Under the pieces are notes generated by a model. The model did no database searches, was not told the DNA's origin, and saw nothing but the letters and a program-made list of their open reading frames with translations. Positions 1 through 6,506 of a DNA stretch of 10,690 nt are shown here, one piece after another. Source of the stretch: an uncultured Lachnospiraceae bacterium. GTDB lineage: Bacteria > Bacillota > Clostridia > Lachnospirales > Lachnospiraceae. Numbering within the stretch: the stretch's first letter is position 1; each line of letters starts with the position of its first letter. Location of the stretch: assembly GCA_910586005.1 (NCBI GenBank), contig CAJUHG010000070.1, positions 1-10,690 of the forward strand. Direction: 5' to 3'. The translations under genes were made by a program, and so were the position numbers.

Positions 1-4
1 AAAA

Positions 5-56
5 ACAGGTTATAAAAACCCTTTATTGGTAATAACTTTTTATGCGGTTATCCTGT
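5..56. other. AT-rich imperfect dyad upstream of the nadB promoter
   Basis: ACAGG (5-9) can pair with CCTGT (52-56), ATAAAAA (12-18) with TTTTTAT (37-43), and TTATT (23-27) with AATAA (31-35). This gives a nested but interrupted hairpin with a T-rich stretch downstream. It could be the remains of a weak terminator of a gene left of the window or simply AT-rich sequence. I see no coding sequence before position 324. Confidence 0.25.
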
Positions 57-73
57 GCTTATTTTGTGTTATC

Positions 74-102
74 TTGTCAGTAAAAGGTGGATATGTTATA
101 AT
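74..102 (+). promoter_or_regulatory. Sigma-A-type promoter of nadBC
   Basis: A -35 box TTGTCA (74-79) is followed after exactly 17 bp by a perfect -10 box TATAAT (97-102). A TG one base before the -10 (94-95) gives an extended -10. Transcription should start near 108-110, leaving a leader of roughly 215 nt before nadB. The strand and distance make nadB-nadC the obvious target. Seen in sequence; the start point itself is inferred. Confidence 0.75.
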
Positions 103-121
103 TTTTAAATAAACCACAATT

Positions 122-144
122 CAAGAACACTGAATGTGTTCTTG
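122..144. promoter_or_regulatory. Perfect inverted repeat, candidate operator near the nadBC transcription start
   Basis: CAAGAACAC (122-130) and GTGTTCTTG (136-144) are exact reverse complements around the 5-nt centre TGAAT. A degenerate third copy of the left arm, CAAGATACAC, follows at 148-157. The element begins about 13 nt after the predicted transcript start, a typical place for a repressor site. It has no T-run, so it is not an intrinsic terminator. The NAD-pathway repressor NiaR is a natural candidate ligand-responsive protein in Firmicutes, but I cannot match its consensus from memory. A 5' mRNA hairpin is the alternative. Confidence 0.5.
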
Positions 145-194
145 TGGCAAGATACACTAAATGCAAAGCATGGTAAATTCATCGATGATTTTGT

Positions 195-321
195 TATTCC
201 TTATCACCTATATCCTCTGAAACATTCCAGTATACCCCTTTGGGGTAAATGTAGTTATGTGACCGTTTCACAAGGAATAGAGGTGGGAGGCTTATCAAGC
301 GAGAAGATAAAGTAGGTGGTG
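195..321 (+). promoter_or_regulatory. Structured 5' leader of nadB, possible translational switch
   Basis: Several pairings can be read directly: TATTCCT (195-201) with AGGAATA (273-279) closes a multibranch domain; inside it TACCCC (233-238) pairs with GGGGTA (242-247) over a TTT loop, and TGTGA (258-262) pairs with TCACA (268-272) over CCGTT; TTATC (292-296) pairs with GATAA (306-310). ATCACCTA (203-210) is complementary, with one G-U, to TAGGTGGT (313-320), which contains the nadB ribosome binding site. CACCT (205-209) can also pair with a second AGGTG at 281-285. Alternative pairing around a Shine-Dalgarno sequence is how translational riboswitches and some protein-controlled leaders work. 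I do not recognise the fold as a named riboswitch class. Confidence 0.35.
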
Positions 322-323
322 TT

Positions 324-1658
324 ATGGAGAAAGAAACAGATGTTGTAATTATAGGTACTGGAGCAGCAGGTCTTTTTTGTGCATTGCAATTGCCAGAAGA
401 TAAAAAGATAACAATTATCACAAAAGAAGACGCTGAAAACAGTGATTCTTTCCTAGCACAGGGAGGAATTTGTGTGTTGAGATCAGAAGAAGATTATAAT
501 GCCTATTTTGAAGATACTATGAAAGCAGGGCATTATAAGAATAATAAAGATTCTGTGGAGACAATGATTAAAAGTTCTAGAGAAATTATTGATTTATTAA
601 TTACATATGGAGTAGAATTTGAACTTAAGGATGGAAAATTAGCATATACAAGAGAAGGTGGACATAGCCAGCCAAGAATTTTATTTCATGAAGATATTAC
701 TGGGAAAGAAATTACTGGAAAATTGCTTACACAGGCGAGAAGTCGCAACAATATTAAGATCTATGAACATATGGAAATGATTGATGTTTTGTGTAAAGAC
801 AATATCTGTTATGGAATTGTAATGGTAGATAAGCAGGGGCAGATAAGTACTGTAAAAGCGAAGGATACCGTATTTGCTTGTGGAGGAATTGGTGGACTGT
901 ATCATCATTCTACCAATTTTGCTCATCTAACTGGAGATGGGATTGCTATTGCATTGAGACATAGAATACAACTTCAAGATGTAAATTTTGTTCAAATTCA
1001 TCCTACTACACTGTATTCTGAGAAACCTGGAAGAAGATTTTTAATTTCAGAGTCTGTTCGTGGAGAAGGTGCCGTATTATATAATAATAATATGGAACGA
1101 TTTGTAGATGAATTGTTACCTAGAGATGTTGTAACTGCTGCAATTGAAACACAGATGGAAAAAGATGGGAAACCTTATGTTTGGTTATCTATGGAACATA
1201 TTCCAAAAGAAGATATTTTAGGTCATTTTCCTAATATTTATCAGAGATGTTTGGAAGAGGGATATGATGTGACAAAGGAATGTATTCCAGTAGTACCAGG
1301 ACAACACTACTTTATGGGAGGTATTCAGTCTGACTTAGAAGGTAGAACGTCTATGAAATGTTTGTATGCCATAGGTGAGACAAGCTGTAATGGGGTTCAT
1401 GGAGCGAATCGTCTTGCAAGTAATTCTCTGCTTGAAAGTTTGGTATTTGCAAGAAGAGCTGCTTTGAATATTTCTATAGAACAGGTTTCTTCCAATTCTG
1501 CCAACGAAGAGGGAAAAGATATAGATTTATTTAAACCAGAAAATTATACAGATGTAGATAAAATACATCAAGAAAATAAGAAATTGGTACAACAAGAAAT
1601 AGAAAGGATGAAAAAAGAATATGAACAACAATATAACAATGACATTAAATGCAGATAA
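324..1658 (+). CDS. nadB: L-aspartate oxidase (quinolinate synthetase B)
   Basis: This FAD-dependent enzyme oxidises L-aspartate to iminoaspartate, which NadA condenses with dihydroxyacetone phosphate to quinolinate; it is cytosolic, and under anaerobiosis fumarate is the known alternative electron acceptor. Visible hallmarks are the dinucleotide fold GTGAAG (residues 11-16), AQGG (45-48), the HPTT segment with His226, SESVRGEG (242-249), PRD with Arg267, His328 in QHYFMGG, and GVHGANRLASNS with Arg363, matching the flavin and dicarboxylate-binding residues of the fumarate reductase/NadB family. At 444 residues it is about 90 shorter than the E. coli and Bacillus proteins; the loss is in the C-terminal helical domain, which here ends in a charged coil-like helix (about 400-435). 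The ATG start places the FAD motif at the usual distance and is preceded by AGTAGGTGG. It overlaps nadC by 38 nt. Confidence 0.95.
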   Translation: MEKETDVVIIGTGAAGLFCALQLPEDKKITIITKEDAENSDSFLAQGGICVLRSEEDYNAYFEDTMKAGHYKNNKDSVETMIKSSREIIDLLITYGVEFELKDGKLAYTREGGHSQPRILFHEDITGKEITGKLLTQARSRNNIKIYEHMEMIDVLCKDNICYGIVMVDKQGQISTVKAKDTVFACGGIGGLYHHSTNFAHLTGDGIAIALRHRIQLQDVNFVQIHPTTLYSEKPGRRFLISESVRGEGAVLYNNNMERFVDELLPRDVVTAAIETQMEKDGKPYVWLSMEHIPKEDILGHFPNIYQRCLEEGYDVTKECIPVVPGQHYFMGGIQSDLEGRTSMKCLYAIGETSCNGVHGANRLASNSLLESLVFARRAALNISIEQVSSNSANEEGKDIDLFKPENYTDVDKIHQENKKLVQQEIERMKKEYEQQYNNDIKCR

Positions 1659-2475
1659 ATTAATTTTGCAGGCATTACAAGAGGATATTTCTAGTGAAGA
1701 TGTCACTACCAATGCAGTAATGCCCAAAGCTCAACATGGAGAAGCACAGTTAATCTGTAAACAGGATGGGGTACTTGCAGGTCTATATGTATTTCAACGA
1801 GTATTTGAATTATTAGATGAAACTATTTCTATAGAATTTTATTATAGAGATGGCGATAGAGTAAAATCTGGTGATTTCATTGGAACTGTAAGAGGAGACA
1901 TTCGTGCAATTTTATCAGGAGAAAGAACTGCATTAAATTATTTACAGCGTATGAGTGGAATTGCAACTTATACAAATACTATTGCAACTTTATTAGAGGG
2001 AAGCAAAGTTAAGTTATTAGATACTAGAAAAACTACACCTAATATGCGTATTTTTGAAAAGTATTCTGTAAAAGTGGGGGGTGGCTATAATCATCGTTAC
2101 AACCTATCAGATGGAATTTTATTAAAAGATAACCATATAGGGGCTGCTGGTGGAGTAAAAGAAGCAATTTTCATGGCAAAAGAATATGCTCCTTTTGTGC
2201 GTAAGATTGAAATTGAATGTGAAACTGTAGAGATGGTACAAGAAGCAATAGAAGCTGGAGCAGATATTATTATGTTGGATAATATGAATGTAGAAGAAAT
2301 GCAAAAGGCAATTGCAGTGATTGATGGTAAGGCGGAAATTGAGTGCTCTGGTAATGTAACAAGAGAGAATATTGAGCATTATATCTCTCTGGGCGTAGAT
2401 TATATTTCTAGTGGAGCATTGACACATTCTGCATCAATTATGGATATTTCCTTGAAAAATCTTCATAAGATTTAA
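1621..2475 (+). CDS. nadC: Nicotinate-nucleotide pyrophosphorylase (quinolinate phosphoribosyltransferase, carboxylating)
   Basis: The enzyme converts quinolinate and PRPP to nicotinate mononucleotide, CO2 and pyrophosphate, the committed entry to NAD. At 284 residues it is the standard length. Family motifs appear in order: ALQEDI and the DVTT segment (18-30), SGERTALNYLQRMSG (99-113), LDTRKTTP (133-140), GGGYNHR (153-159), LLKDNH (167-172), IEIEC and LDNMN (196-223), ECSGN (241-245) and ISSGALTHS (262-270). These are the phosphate- and quinolinate-contacting Arg, Lys, His, Glu and Asp residues of the type II phosphoribosyltransferase barrel. The ATG at 1621 lies inside the end of nadB, with AAGGATG about 12 nt upstream. 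An in-frame ATG at 1639 would also keep all motifs but has no ribosome binding site. The overlap implies translational coupling to nadB. No clear terminator follows within 83 nt. Confidence 0.96.
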   Translation: MNNNITMTLNADKLILQALQEDISSEDVTTNAVMPKAQHGEAQLICKQDGVLAGLYVFQRVFELLDETISIEFYYRDGDRVKSGDFIGTVRGDIRAILSGERTALNYLQRMSGIATYTNTIATLLEGSKVKLLDTRKTTPNMRIFEKYSVKVGGGYNHRYNLSDGILLKDNHIGAAGGVKEAIFMAKEYAPFVRKIEIECETVEMVQEAIEAGADIIMLDNMNVEEMQKAIAVIDGKAEIECSGNVTRENIEHYISLGVDYISSGALTHSASIMDISLKNLHKI

Positions 2476-2485
2476 ACCATAATTA

Positions 2486-2513
2486 TTGTACATGAAATCA
2501 ATGGAATTATCTA
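2486..2513 (+). promoter_or_regulatory. Possible weak promoter for the leucine-rich-repeat gene
   Basis: TTGTAC (2486-2491) and TATCTA (2508-2513) are separated by 16 bp and lie about 45 nt before the next start codon. Both boxes are imperfect. Because no intrinsic terminator follows nadC, transcription could instead continue from the nadBC promoter. Confidence 0.3.
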
Positions 2514-2558
2514 ATTTTGCAATTACCCGATGGAATTTAAAGGGAAGGAGAAAATTTT

Positions 2559-5500
2559 ATGAAGTTTAAAAAGTTAATATGTATGGGAATGGCTATAACA
2601 CTTATGTGCTCTCATTTGCCACAGATAACAGTTCAGGCACAACAGATACAAGAAGAGACAATAAGAGACATTCAGTCAGAAGAAGGAGAGATAGAACAGG
2701 CAGAGTCAGAAGGGAGCAGAAGAAAAGTTCCATCAGAAAAAGAAATAGAAAAGACAGTGGAAGAGGATTCAGTAGAGCAAGAGGATAAAGAGATAGAACA
2801 GAGGGAAGCGATAGTAAGAGAAGAAGCGGCAAGGGAGGGAACAAAAGAAGAAACTTTAGAACAACAAGAGAATCGACAAGAACCGCAAAATCTAGAGTTA
2901 GAAATAGAAGATATAGAAAAAGTAAATCTGGGTCAAGCTAAAAATGAGGAATACTGGTATAAAAATTTTTCCTATAGAGAATTGAAAGATGGCACGTTGG
3001 AAATTAATGGCTATAAGGAGGATGGTACAACAAAAGTAACAATTCCTTCTAAAATAAAAGGAAAAAAGGTGACCTCTATTGGGGAAAATGCCTTTTCTAA
3101 ATGCAGCAGTCTAACTAATATCAGTATTCCAAAGGGAATAACCTCTATTGAAGCTTCAGCCTTTTTTAAATGCAGCAGTCTAACCAGTATTAGTATTCCA
3201 AAAGGCGTGACCTCTATTAAAGAAAATACCTTTTCTGATTGCAGCAGCTTAAAAAGTGTAAGTATCCCAGCAGGGGTGACCTCTATTGGAACGTCAGCTT
3301 TTTATAATTGTAGTACTCTAAGTAGTATCAGTATCCCAGAGGGCATAACCTCTATCGAGAGGAATGTCTTTTTTGGCTGTAACAGTCTAACCAGTATCAG
3401 TATTCCAAAGAGTGTGACCTCTATCAAGACTTCAGCCTTTTCAGGTTGCAGAAGTCTAAGCAGTATCAGTATCCCAAAGGGCGTGACCTCTATTGGAGCT
3501 TATGCCTTTTCAGGCTGCAGAAGTCTAAGTAGTATCAGTGTCCCAGAAGGTGTGACCTCTATCGAAGAAGGTGCCTTTTCAGGCTGCAGCAGTCTAAGCA
3601 GTATCAATATCCCAGAGGGAATAACCTTTATCGAACTTTCTGTTTTTGAGGGTTGTAGTAATCTAAACAGTATCAATATCCCAGAAGGCGTGACTTCTAT
3701 CGGCTCTGGTGCCTTTTCAGGATGTAGAAGTCTAAGCAGTATCAATATCCCAGAGGGGGTAATTTCTATTGGAGCTTCCGCTTTTGATGGCTGCAGTAGT
3801 TTAAAGAGTATAAGTATTCCTAAAGGAGTGAAATATATCAGACCTTCTGTTTTTGAGGGTTGCAGCAATCTAAGTAGTATCAGTATTCCTGATAGCGTAA
3901 TTTCTATTGGAGATGGAGCCTTTTTGGGTTGCAGTACTCTAAGTAATATAAATATTCCAAAGGGGGTAACTTCTATTGGGACTTTTGCCTTTTCTGGTTG
4001 TAGTGTTCTAAGCAGTATCAGTATCCCAGAAGGCGTGACCTCTATTGGAATTTCTGCCTTTTCTGGTTGCAGCAGTCTGAAGGAAATAGTGGTAAGTGAA
4101 AATAATATGACATATACTTCTGAAAATGGAATCTTATATACTAAGGATATGACAACATTAATTTGCTGTCCGAGAGAAAAAACAGGAAAAATAGTTATCC
4201 CAGAGAAGGTGACCTCTATCGAGAAGGAAGCATTTTATGAATGCAAAAGTCTAAGCAGTATCAGTATTCCAGAGGGGATGATCTCTATCGGGAAGAATGT
4301 TTTTGTTGGCTGTAGCAGTCTAAAAGAAATAGTTGTCAATAAAAATAATATAACATATACTTCTAAAAATGGAATGCTATATACTAAGGATATGACAAAA
4401 TTAATTTGTTGTCCCGCAGGAAAAACAGGAAAAATCAGTATCCCAAAAGGGGTGACATTTATTGGGTCTTATGCATTTTCTGGATGTAGTAATCTAAGTA
4501 GTATCAGTATTCCAAAGGGCATGACAACTATTGGCTCTTATGCATTTTATGAATGTAAAAATCTAAGCAGTATCAATATGCCAACAGGGATGACAACTAT
4601 TGGGACTTATTCCTTTTATGGATGTAGCAGTTTAAGCAGTATCAGTATTCCAAAGGAGGCAACATTTATTGGGGCTTCTGCTTTTGAAGGCTGTAAAAGT
4701 CTAAGCAGTATCAATATTCCAGAGAATGTGACATCTATTAGAGCTTATGCCTTTGAAGGCTGCAGTAGTTTAAAAGAAATAGTGGTAAGTGAAAAGAATA
4801 AAACATATGCTTCTGAAAATGGAATCTTATATACTAAGGACATGAAAAAATTACTTTGCTGCCCCGCAGGAAAAACAGGAAAAATAAATATCCCAGATAG
4901 TATGATAGCTATTAGTGATTATGCCTTTTCTGGATGCAACCGTTTAAAAGAAATAACAGTAAATAAAAATAATATGAGTTATACTGCTAAAAATGGAATC
5001 TTATACAGTAAGGATATGACAAAATTAGTTCGTTGTCCCGCAGGAAAAACAGGGAAAATAAGTATCCCAGATAGTGTGATATCTATTAAACCCCATGCAT
5101 TTTCTGGATGTAGCAGTCTAAGCAGTATCAGTATTCCAAAAGGAGTGACATCTATCGGGAATGCTGCATTTTCTGGATGTAGCAAAAATTTAACCTTGAC
5201 CATAGTTAAAGGCAGTTATGCAGAAATATATGCAAGAGAAAATAATATCAACTATAGTTATAAAAAAGAATGTAAACACGATTATAAATCCAAGGTCACC
5301 AAAGCCACCACAAAAAAGAATGGCAGTATTGCACAGGTATGTAGCAAATGTGGAGCTAAGAAAGGCAAAGCAACTGTAATCTATGCAGCAAAAAATATTA
5401 AGTTGTCTAAGACTTCTGTTACTTATAATAATAAAATCCAAAAGCCTTCTGTTACGATAAAGGACAGCAAAGGAAAATCATTAAAAAAGAACAAAGATTA

Positions 5501-5915
5501 CACAGTAACTTATCCAAAGAATACAAAAAATGTTGGAAAGTATAATATTAAGATTCAATTAAAAGGGAACTACAAAGACACTATAACAAAAACTTTTACC
5601 ATAAAGCCAAAAGCAGTTAGCCTTACAAAAGTTACTCCAAAATCCAAAGGCTTTGTTATGAAGTGGAAGAAACAGACCCAACAAGTAACTGGTTATCAAA
5701 TATCTTATTCTACTAGTAAAAAATTTGTAAAAAAATCTACCAAAACAGCATATATAAAGAAGGCGAAGACAACAACAAAAACAATATCCAAGTTAAAGGC
5801 AAAAAAGAAATATTATGTAAGGATACGTACTTATAAAGATGTAAAGATAAAAGGAAAAACTACAAAGATATATTCTAGTTGGTCAAAGATAAAAACAGTT
5901 ACCACGAAGAAGTAA
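2559..5915 (+). CDS. Secreted BspA-like leucine-rich-repeat surface protein with Lachnospiraceae-type C-terminal module
   Basis: A 1118-residue exported protein. AAGGAG lies 8 nt before the ATG. Residues 1-27 are a signal peptide (KFKK, hydrophobic core, likely cut after Val-Gln-Ala). Residues 28-125 are a very Glu-rich low-complexity segment. After a cap-like strand (about 135-170) come 25 repeats of 23 residues (171-874) with the LRR_5/BspA pattern, consensus about SLSSISIPKGVTSIG..AFSGC. Four repeats carry an extra block of about 33 residues with an NGxLYTKDMTxLxCCPAGKTGK core. The tail has C905xH907 and C928xxC931, resembling a small metal-binding ribbon, then an Ig/MBG-like segment (about 940-1015) and a fibronectin-III-like domain (about 1020-1118) ending TVTTKK. 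I see no LPXTG motif or membrane anchor, so attachment is unexplained. BspA-like proteins in other bacteria take part in adhesion and host or matrix binding; that role is inferred here. It lies between nadC and a strong terminator. Confidence 0.9.
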   Translation: MKFKKLICMGMAITLMCSHLPQITVQAQQIQEETIRDIQSEEGEIEQAESEGSRRKVPSEKEIEKTVEEDSVEQEDKEIEQREAIVREEAAREGTKEETLEQQENRQEPQNLELEIEDIEKVNLGQAKNEEYWYKNFSYRELKDGTLEINGYKEDGTTKVTIPSKIKGKKVTSIGENAFSKCSSLTNISIPKGITSIEASAFFKCSSLTSISIPKGVTSIKENTFSDCSSLKSVSIPAGVTSIGTSAFYNCSTLSSISIPEGITSIERNVFFGCNSLTSISIPKSVTSIKTSAFSGCRSLSSISIPKGVTSIGAYAFSGCRSLSSISVPEGVTSIEEGAFSGCSSLSSINIPEGITFIELSVFEGCSNLNSINIPEGVTSIGSGAFSGCRSLSSINIPEGVISIGASAFDGCSSLKSISIPKGVKYIRPSVFEGCSNLSSISIPDSVISIGDGAFLGCSTLSNINIPKGVTSIGTFAFSGCSVLSSISIPEGVTSIGISAFSGCSSLKEIVVSENNMTYTSENGILYTKDMTTLICCPREKTGKIVIPEKVTSIEKEAFYECKSLSSISIPEGMISIGKNVFVGCSSLKEIVVNKNNITYTSKNGMLYTKDMTKLICCPAGKTGKISIPKGVTFIGSYAFSGCSNLSSISIPKGMTTIGSYAFYECKNLSSINMPTGMTTIGTYSFYGCSSLSSISIPKEATFIGASAFEGCKSLSSINIPENVTSIRAYAFEGCSSLKEIVVSEKNKTYASENGILYTKDMKKLLCCPAGKTGKINIPDSMIAISDYAFSGCNRLKEITVNKNNMSYTAKNGILYSKDMTKLVRCPAGKTGKISIPDSVISIKPHAFSGCSSLSSISIPKGVTSIGNAAFSGCSKNLTLTIVKGSYAEIYARENNINYSYKKECKHDYKSKVTKATTKKNGSIAQVCSKCGAKKGKATVIYAAKNIKLSKTSVTYNNKIQKPSVTIKDSKGKSLKKNKDYTVTYPKNTKNVGKYNIKIQLKGNYKDTITKTFTIKPKAVSLTKVTPKSKGFVMKWKKQTQQVTGYQISYSTSKKFVKKSTKTAYIKKAKTTTKTISKLKAKKKYYVRIRTYKDVKIKGKTTKIYSSWSKIKTVTTKK
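3069..5180 (+). repeat. 69-bp tandem coding repeats (25 units) with four ~100-bp insert blocks
   Basis: Each 69-bp unit encodes one 23-residue leucine-rich repeat, and stretches such as CTAAGCAGTATCAGTATCCC and GTGACCTCTAT recur almost unchanged. Units 1-15 are uninterrupted (about 3069-4080). Four related insert blocks begin near 4080, 4323, 4773 and 4947, sharing runs such as GCAGGAAAAACAGG. The nucleotide similarity is high enough for recombination or slippage to change unit number. Confidence 0.9.
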
Positions 5916-5982
5916 TTAATCTATGTAAACATAAGAAAGTTTGCAAAGCGTACTTTTTATTGTTGAATATTACTGCAAAACT

Positions 5983-6031
5983 GCGGCGGTCCTCTATTCC
6001 AATACAGGGAGAAAAGGAACGCCGCTTTTTT
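5983..6031 (+). terminator. Intrinsic terminator after the leucine-rich-repeat gene
   Basis: GCGGCG (5983-5988) and TCCT (5990-5993) pair with AGGA (6015-6018) and CGCCGC (6020-6025), with one G-A mismatch, and six T residues follow (6026-6031). The very GC-rich stem in AT-rich surroundings and the T-run directly after it are classical. It separates the upstream unit from the repressor/sensor operon. Confidence 0.88.
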
Positions 6032-6066
6032 GTGCACAGGCTCGTGCAGAAGAAAAAAGTTTCGTA

Positions 6067-6095
6067 TTGACATTTCAGACTATTTGATGTAGTCT
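6067..6095 (+). promoter_or_regulatory. Promoter of the BlaI/M56 operon
   Basis: A perfect -35 TTGACA (6067-6072) is clear. At the ideal 17-bp spacing the -10 would be TAGTCT (6090-6095), a poor match that is itself half of an operator. The better hexamer TATATT (6095-6100) is 22 bp away, too far for normal use. The compromised -10 suggests that promoter strength was traded for operator sequence. Confidence 0.6.
6077..6095. promoter_or_regulatory. BlaI-type operator 1
   Basis: AGACTATTTGATGTAGTCT is a 19-bp dyad, AGACTA-N7-TAGTCT. It fills the -35/-10 spacer and covers the -10 position. Together with operator 2 it matches the TACA/TGTA-centred dyads known for BlaI and MecI repressors, here in a GACTA..TAGTC form. 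Confidence 0.75.
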
Positions 6096-6102
6096 ATATT
6101 AA

Positions 6103-6121
6103 AGACTACAATAAGTAGTCT
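6103..6121. promoter_or_regulatory. BlaI-type operator 2
   Basis: AGACTACAATAAGTAGTCT is a second 19-bp dyad, AGACTAC-N5-GTAGTCT, with the same outer arms as operator 1 and its centre exactly 26 bp further on. It covers the likely transcription start and lies just before the ribosome binding site. Paired operators at such spacing are typical of BlaI/MecI-controlled promoters. The inner arms TGTAGTCT (6088-6095) and AGACTACA (6103-6110) also form an inverted repeat with each other. Confidence 0.78.
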
Positions 6122-6141
6122 GCAAAAGGAGGAAAAAACAG

Positions 6142-6501
6142 ATGGCAGAGATACAGTTAGGTGTTATTGAGGCAAGATATGCAAATATGATTTGGGAGCA
6201 TGAGCCAGTTACTTCTTCTGAACTGGTAAAGATGACAGCAGTAGAATTTAATTGGAAGAGAACCACAGCACATAATGTGTTACGAAGATTAATTGACAAA
6301 GGATTGTTTCAGAACAAACATGGATTAGTAACTTCTGTAATTTCCAGAGATGAATTTTATGCCATGCAGAGTAAAAAATATGTGGAAGATACCTTTGCTG
6401 GTTCTCTTCCAGCATTTATTGCAGCATTTATGCAGGATTCTAAGATTACAGCAGATGAGGCGGAAGCAATTCGAAGGATGATTAACAAGGCAGAGGAGTG
6501 A
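6142..6501 (+). CDS. BlaI/MecI-family winged-helix transcriptional repressor
   Basis: A 119-residue protein of the usual BlaI/MecI size. Residues 1-75 form the winged-helix DNA-binding domain (IWEHEPVTSSELV, then the recognition-helix region WKRTTAHNVLRRLIDKG and the wing, then VISRDEF). Residues 76-119 form the helical dimerisation tail containing FAGSLPAFIAAFMQDSKIT, the region in which family members are cut after signal transduction. The ATG follows AAGGAGG by 9 nt. Two matching operators lie directly upstream, so it very probably represses its own operon. In characterised systems (BlaI, MecI) the partner BlaR1/MecR1 triggers repressor cleavage when a beta-lactam binds; the partner gene is present here but its sensor half differs, so the signal is unknown. 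Family assignment is firm; the regulon is not visible. Confidence 0.92.
   Translation: MAEIQLGVIEARYANMIWEHEPVTSSELVKMTAVEFNWKRTTAHNVLRRLIDKGLFQNKHGLVTSVISRDEFYAMQSKKYVEDTFAGSLPAFIAAFMQDSKITADEAEAIRRMINKAEE
6494..6498 (+). promoter_or_regulatory. Ribosome binding site that decides the M56 gene start
   Basis: AGGAG (6494-6498), inside the last codons of the repressor gene, is 8 nt from ATG 6507 but only 2 nt from ATG 6501, and it overlaps GTG 6498. Spacing therefore favours 6507. Confidence 0.7.
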
Positions 6502-6506
6502 TGAGT

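Noticed and set aside
108..323. Named riboswitch or T-box in the nadB leader
   Set aside because: No T-box sequence, no terminator T-run, and no core that I recognise from TPP, FMN, SAM, THF, c-di-GMP or published NAD riboswitches; kept only as an unnamed candidate.
2579..2788. Arg-rich plus-strand reading frame inside the repeat-protein gene
   Set aside because: It is a frame shadow of the purine-rich Glu codons; the overlapping frame has a signal peptide, ribosome binding site and full-length domain structure.
2602..2844. Leu/Pro-rich minus-strand reading frame that looks like a membrane protein
   Set aside because: It is the complement of the GAA/GAG-rich acidic segment; no ribosome binding site and implausible composition.
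3500..3868. Repetitive minus-strand reading frame opposite the leucine-rich repeats
   Set aside because: Its repeats simply mirror the 69-bp units of the coding strand.
3069..5180. Regular 69-bp repeats resembling a repeat array such as CRISPR
   Set aside because: Units are contiguous, in frame, and encode 23-residue leucine-rich repeats; there are no constant short repeats separated by unique spacers.
5879..6070. 63-residue reading frame overlapping the end of the repeat-protein gene
   Set aside because: It runs through the intrinsic terminator and has no ribosome binding site.
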